A DNA stretch of 64,000 nt from CAILZL01 sp035548495 (GTDB taxonomy: Bacteria; Pseudomonadota; Gammaproteobacteria; Steroidobacterales; Steroidobacteraceae): assembly GCA_035548495.1 (NCBI GenBank), contig DASZSV010000027.1:1-64000 (forward strand), in the 5' to 3' direction. Shown one piece after another: positions 61,817 through 64,000 of the stretch. Under the pieces are notes generated by a model, which ran no database searches, was not told the origin of the DNA, and saw only the letters and a program-made list of their open reading frames with translations. How positions within the stretch are numbered: the first letter of the stretch is position 1; each line of letters opens with the position of its first letter. The position numbers and the translations under genes are program-made.

Positions 61817-63532
61817 TCAACGAAACAACGCATCGACGCCCATCGCGGTCTTGCGCGCGAGTTTTGGCAGTGCCTTCTCGTTCCGGGAACGCAACAACCG
61901 CCAGGCCCAGGACAACACTCGCAAGGTAAACAAGTGGTCGAGCACGGCACGATAGCCGCGTTTGCGTCTGACCAGCAATGCAAATAACCAACGCATTGTA
62001 TGTGCGTTGACATTGAGGGAATCAAACGACGTTCGCACGCGATAACGCTGCCGTTCTGGGCGCAGCCAACGCAGTTTGTATGCTGCTTTGACACTCAGGA
62101 TTTCTGCTTGCAGTTGCGGATCAGGTGGTTCGAAGTAATAGCGACGTGCCAGCAGTAAAATGGCAAAGGTGTCGCGCATGAACTCAATATCATCGGTTGA
62201 CCATCCGAGTCGAGTTGTGAGTTCCAACATCCTAGGAAAAGACTGGAAGGCACTCTCTCCTTCACGAAGCGCACGTTCGGGGTCGCGCACCAGGTGCGAA
62301 AGCAACTTGCGTGGTGCGTCGCTGAAGAAGATGCAATCCCAAAACACGTGCAGCAGCGGTGGAATACGCACCCGACGAAAAAAAAGCTTTTGCTCTGCGA
62401 AGTCTTCGATATAGAGAATCTTGCGAACCATCTCGTCCGCAAGGCGTAGGAACTCGATGGCATCCGCAGCGTGTTGCTGACCTGCGATATCAGTGACGAT
62501 ACTCTCCACACTGTCACCGCGCTGCATGATGCGCGCAATGACCATGGCATTCAGCTCAATCCAGAATGCTTCAGGCTGCAGAAAGGCGAGACGCCGGAAC
62601 CCATGCCATCCGCCGGTCTGGCACCACACAGAAAAACCAATCAGATTGCTAGCGCCTTGCAGTTCACGCGCGTATTGCTCCACATCCCAGCCAACGAAAG
62701 AAGGATATTCACCGGCACCTTCGTATTCACGACGTGCCTGAAATTCCACGATGGTGGGCAAGTTCAAACGAAAGAAATGTTTGTTCAGCGGCAGGTAACG
62801 GAAAAAATCTGACTCACCGTATTTCATCGATATGACGAGCATCGGTGATGCAATACCCTCCAGTGCCTGGGCGAGCCGTTCCCGGTGCCAGATCAAATCA
62901 CCAATCAAGTGGGCACCCACCGTCCAGGTACGGAATATCAAACGGCGCTGATGTTTCTCGAACACCGGCAGGATGTGATTCAACAACGCGCGCACGTCGC
63001 GCGCGGTGCGCACCGCAAGCCGGCTACGCAATGGATCCGCCACATCGTTTCCATCACTTTCACCGATTCTTAAAATAATGCCAGCCACTTCAGGGAAGTC
63101 GATCAGAAACGATTCCACCAATCGCCTGTACCAATCGCGAGGAGATACATCGCCGGTTGCCAGCCTTGCATCGACAGCCGGTGAAGTCGTCAGGAAATCA
63201 CTGGTGATAAATACTTTGAGACCATGCATCTGAGCAATCGCGAACAGCTCGCGGAACTCCTCGCGAAACACGGCATTCCTGCGGCGAGTCTCCGGCTCGA
63301 ACCATGGATCATCCGACAAATGCGCTACATCATCCAGCGTAATTGCGTTGTAACCAAGTGACGCCGCGCGTTGCACCAGCGTTTCAAAGTCAGCATAGAT
63401 TCTTGACCAGCGCGCATCGCTTTCCAAACCTTCCGTGGCAATATGCGCAAAGGGAATTTTCGACCAGTTAATGCGACGCTGATGCAGATCGCGAAAAAAC
63501 GGGCCAATGGCGTCGATGAGTGCAAGTTCCAT
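61817..63532 (-). CDS. Uncharacterised large protein, GH67 alpha-glucuronidase-like layout
   Basis: 571 residues, no signal peptide. Not a family I can name with certainty. Text such as LGYNAITLDDVAHL, EVAGIILRIGESDGNDVADP, HQRRLIFRTWTVGAHLIGDL, SPMLVISMKYGESDFFRYLP, LPTIVEFQARREYEGAGEYP and FVGWDVEQYARELQGASN follows the order of strands in GH67 alpha-glucuronidases, where a Glu/Asp on the barrel is followed by a K-x-GxxDF segment and EFQxxxEYxG. The C-terminal ~200 residues are helical and basic. If correct it would act on glucuronic-acid-substituted xylan fragments in the cytosol, in line with the nearby uronate transporter. This is inference; catalytic residues are not assigned. Confidence 0.6.
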   Translation of the reverse strand: MELALIDAIGPFFRDLHQRRINWSKIPFAHIATEGLESDARWSRIYADFETLVQRAASLGYNAITLDDVAHLSDDPWFEPETRRRNAVFREEFRELFAIAQMHGLKVFITSDFLTTSPAVDARLATGDVSPRDWYRRLVESFLIDFPEVAGIILRIGESDGNDVADPLRSRLAVRTARDVRALLNHILPVFEKHQRRLIFRTWTVGAHLIGDLIWHRERLAQALEGIASPMLVISMKYGESDFFRYLPLNKHFFRLNLPTIVEFQARREYEGAGEYPSFVGWDVEQYARELQGASNLIGFSVWCQTGGWHGFRRLAFLQPEAFWIELNAMVIARIMQRGDSVESIVTDIAGQQHAADAIEFLRLADEMVRKILYIEDFAEQKLFFRRVRIPPLLHVFWDCIFFSDAPRKLLSHLVRDPERALREGESAFQSFPRMLELTTRLGWSTDDIEFMRDTFAILLLARRYYFEPPDPQLQAEILSVKAAYKLRWLRPERQRYRVRTSFDSLNVNAHTMRWLFALLVRRKRGYRAVLDHLFTLRVLSWAWRLLRSRNEKALPKLARKTAMGVDALFR

Positions 63533-63693
63533 CGCCCGAGACTACAACGAATATTGTTACGAGCGCCACCACAAACCTTAGCACGCCGAATCCAAACCTT
63601 TACGCTGGTACCAAATACGCCCCCTTTTTCAATCGGTTAACGCCCAACAGCTACATTACAATTATAAGAAAATAGATCTCGCCTTTGTAACAA

Positions 63694-64000
63694 TCACATC
63701 GAGAGATCATAAAGACTGATACTGACGATCCCGTCATGAGCAACCACAGTAGCTGCTCTGGTCTCATCACCGGACAGCCGGAACTGGTCATCTAGAATTG
63801 TATAGTTGATGGGAGCAACATCAGCCGAACCAATTTGATTACCATGGTCATCAAACACAGAGAGGTTATTGACAAACATTGAAAGATATCCCTTTCCCAG
63901 CGCAACATAGACTCGCTGATTCTTGCCACAAACGATCCCGGCCTCAGTGGCAGTTCCGCCGCCAGTTTCCGTTGGTACTCTAAGAACCGACAATGGATTC
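63694..64000 (-). CDS. C-terminal end of an unidentified protein, cut by window edge
   Basis: 102 codons open to the right edge. The text VYVALGKGYLSMFVNNLSVF, NYTILDDQFRLSGDETRAAT and VVAHDGIVSISLYDLSM suggests a beta-strand-rich terminal domain, as found at the ends of glycoside hydrolases and other secreted enzymes. No family can be named. It reads leftward toward the GH67-like gene with 161 bases between, so it could share an operon with it. Confidence 0.55.
   Translation of the reverse strand, partial: NPLSVLRVPTETGGGTATEAGIVCGKNQRVYVALGKGYLSMFVNNLSVFDDHGNQIGSADVAPINYTILDDQFRLSGDETRAATVVAHDGIVSISLYDLSM

Overview
The window is chromosomal DNA from a Gram-negative gammaproteobacterium of moderate GC. 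Three things point there. The block tonB-like / gshB / pilG-pilH-pilI-pilJ / chpA / chpC / rsmE / bioA keeps the order known from Pseudomonas. fmdB sits next to aspS. The window also carries lipoproteins, a BtuB outer-membrane receptor and a GlyGly-CTERM-like tail. The genus cannot be fixed from the sequence. I see no insertion sequence, prophage, CRISPR array or rRNA.

Layout. 0-6.5 kb: translation genes (leuS, cut by the window edge, and aspS), a small lipase-like hydrolase, an FmdB zinc-ribbon protein with a histone-H1-like tail, a possible gene remnant, a three-unit tandem repeat and tRNA-Thr(CGT). 6.5-15.3 kb: housekeeping and accessory genes, namely a 2OG-Fe(II) oxygenase-like protein, a Fur-family regulator, an orphan FimT/PilV minor pseudopilin pair, a HAD phosphatase, an outer-membrane protein, a DUF3303 protein, an ornithine decarboxylase, Sua5, a BamE-like exported protein and an inositol monophosphatase-family enzyme.

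15.3-25.1 kb is a cobalamin uptake and salvage locus: cobalamin riboswitch, btuB, a BtuN-like membrane protein, cobT, cobC, cobS, a convergent cobU, a PduO-type adenosyltransferase, and further on ampD-btuF. Together these import corrinoids, attach the lower ligand and adenosylate the product. No corrin-ring synthesis gene and no btuCD is present. The riboswitch is split in its L5 loop by a 175-bp palindromic dispersed repeat, which I consider the most striking observation here. A low-GC three-gene island (lipoprotein, HEPN-like protein, luciferase-fold protein) interrupts the locus.

25.2-41.8 kb: bioA-rsmE, then the Pil-Chp chemotaxis-like cluster that controls type IV pili (chpC, a 2115-residue chpA, a pilJ lacking its periplasmic sensor, pilI, pilH, pilG; no pilK or chpB). 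A GH5 endoglucanase lipoprotein, gshB, apbE and a TonB-like gene follow. 41.9-54.4 kb: surface and secreted proteins (DUF4397 lipoprotein, TIGR03803 repeat protein with a C-terminal sorting tail), a NamZ-like muramidase coupled to a DOMON-like protein, a PilZ protein, a coiled-coil protein, and a 1464-residue hybrid histidine kinase with many OB-like repeats in its periplasmic part.

54.5-64 kb looks like plant-polysaccharide use: a hexuronate MFS transporter, a BON-domain protein, a lipoprotein, an acetyl-xylan-esterase-like hydrolase, a divergent AraC regulator / aldo-keto reductase pair, a protein with a layout reminiscent of GH67 alpha-glucuronidase, and the C-terminal end of an unidentified gene. 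Several families of short palindromic repeats are dispersed through the window.
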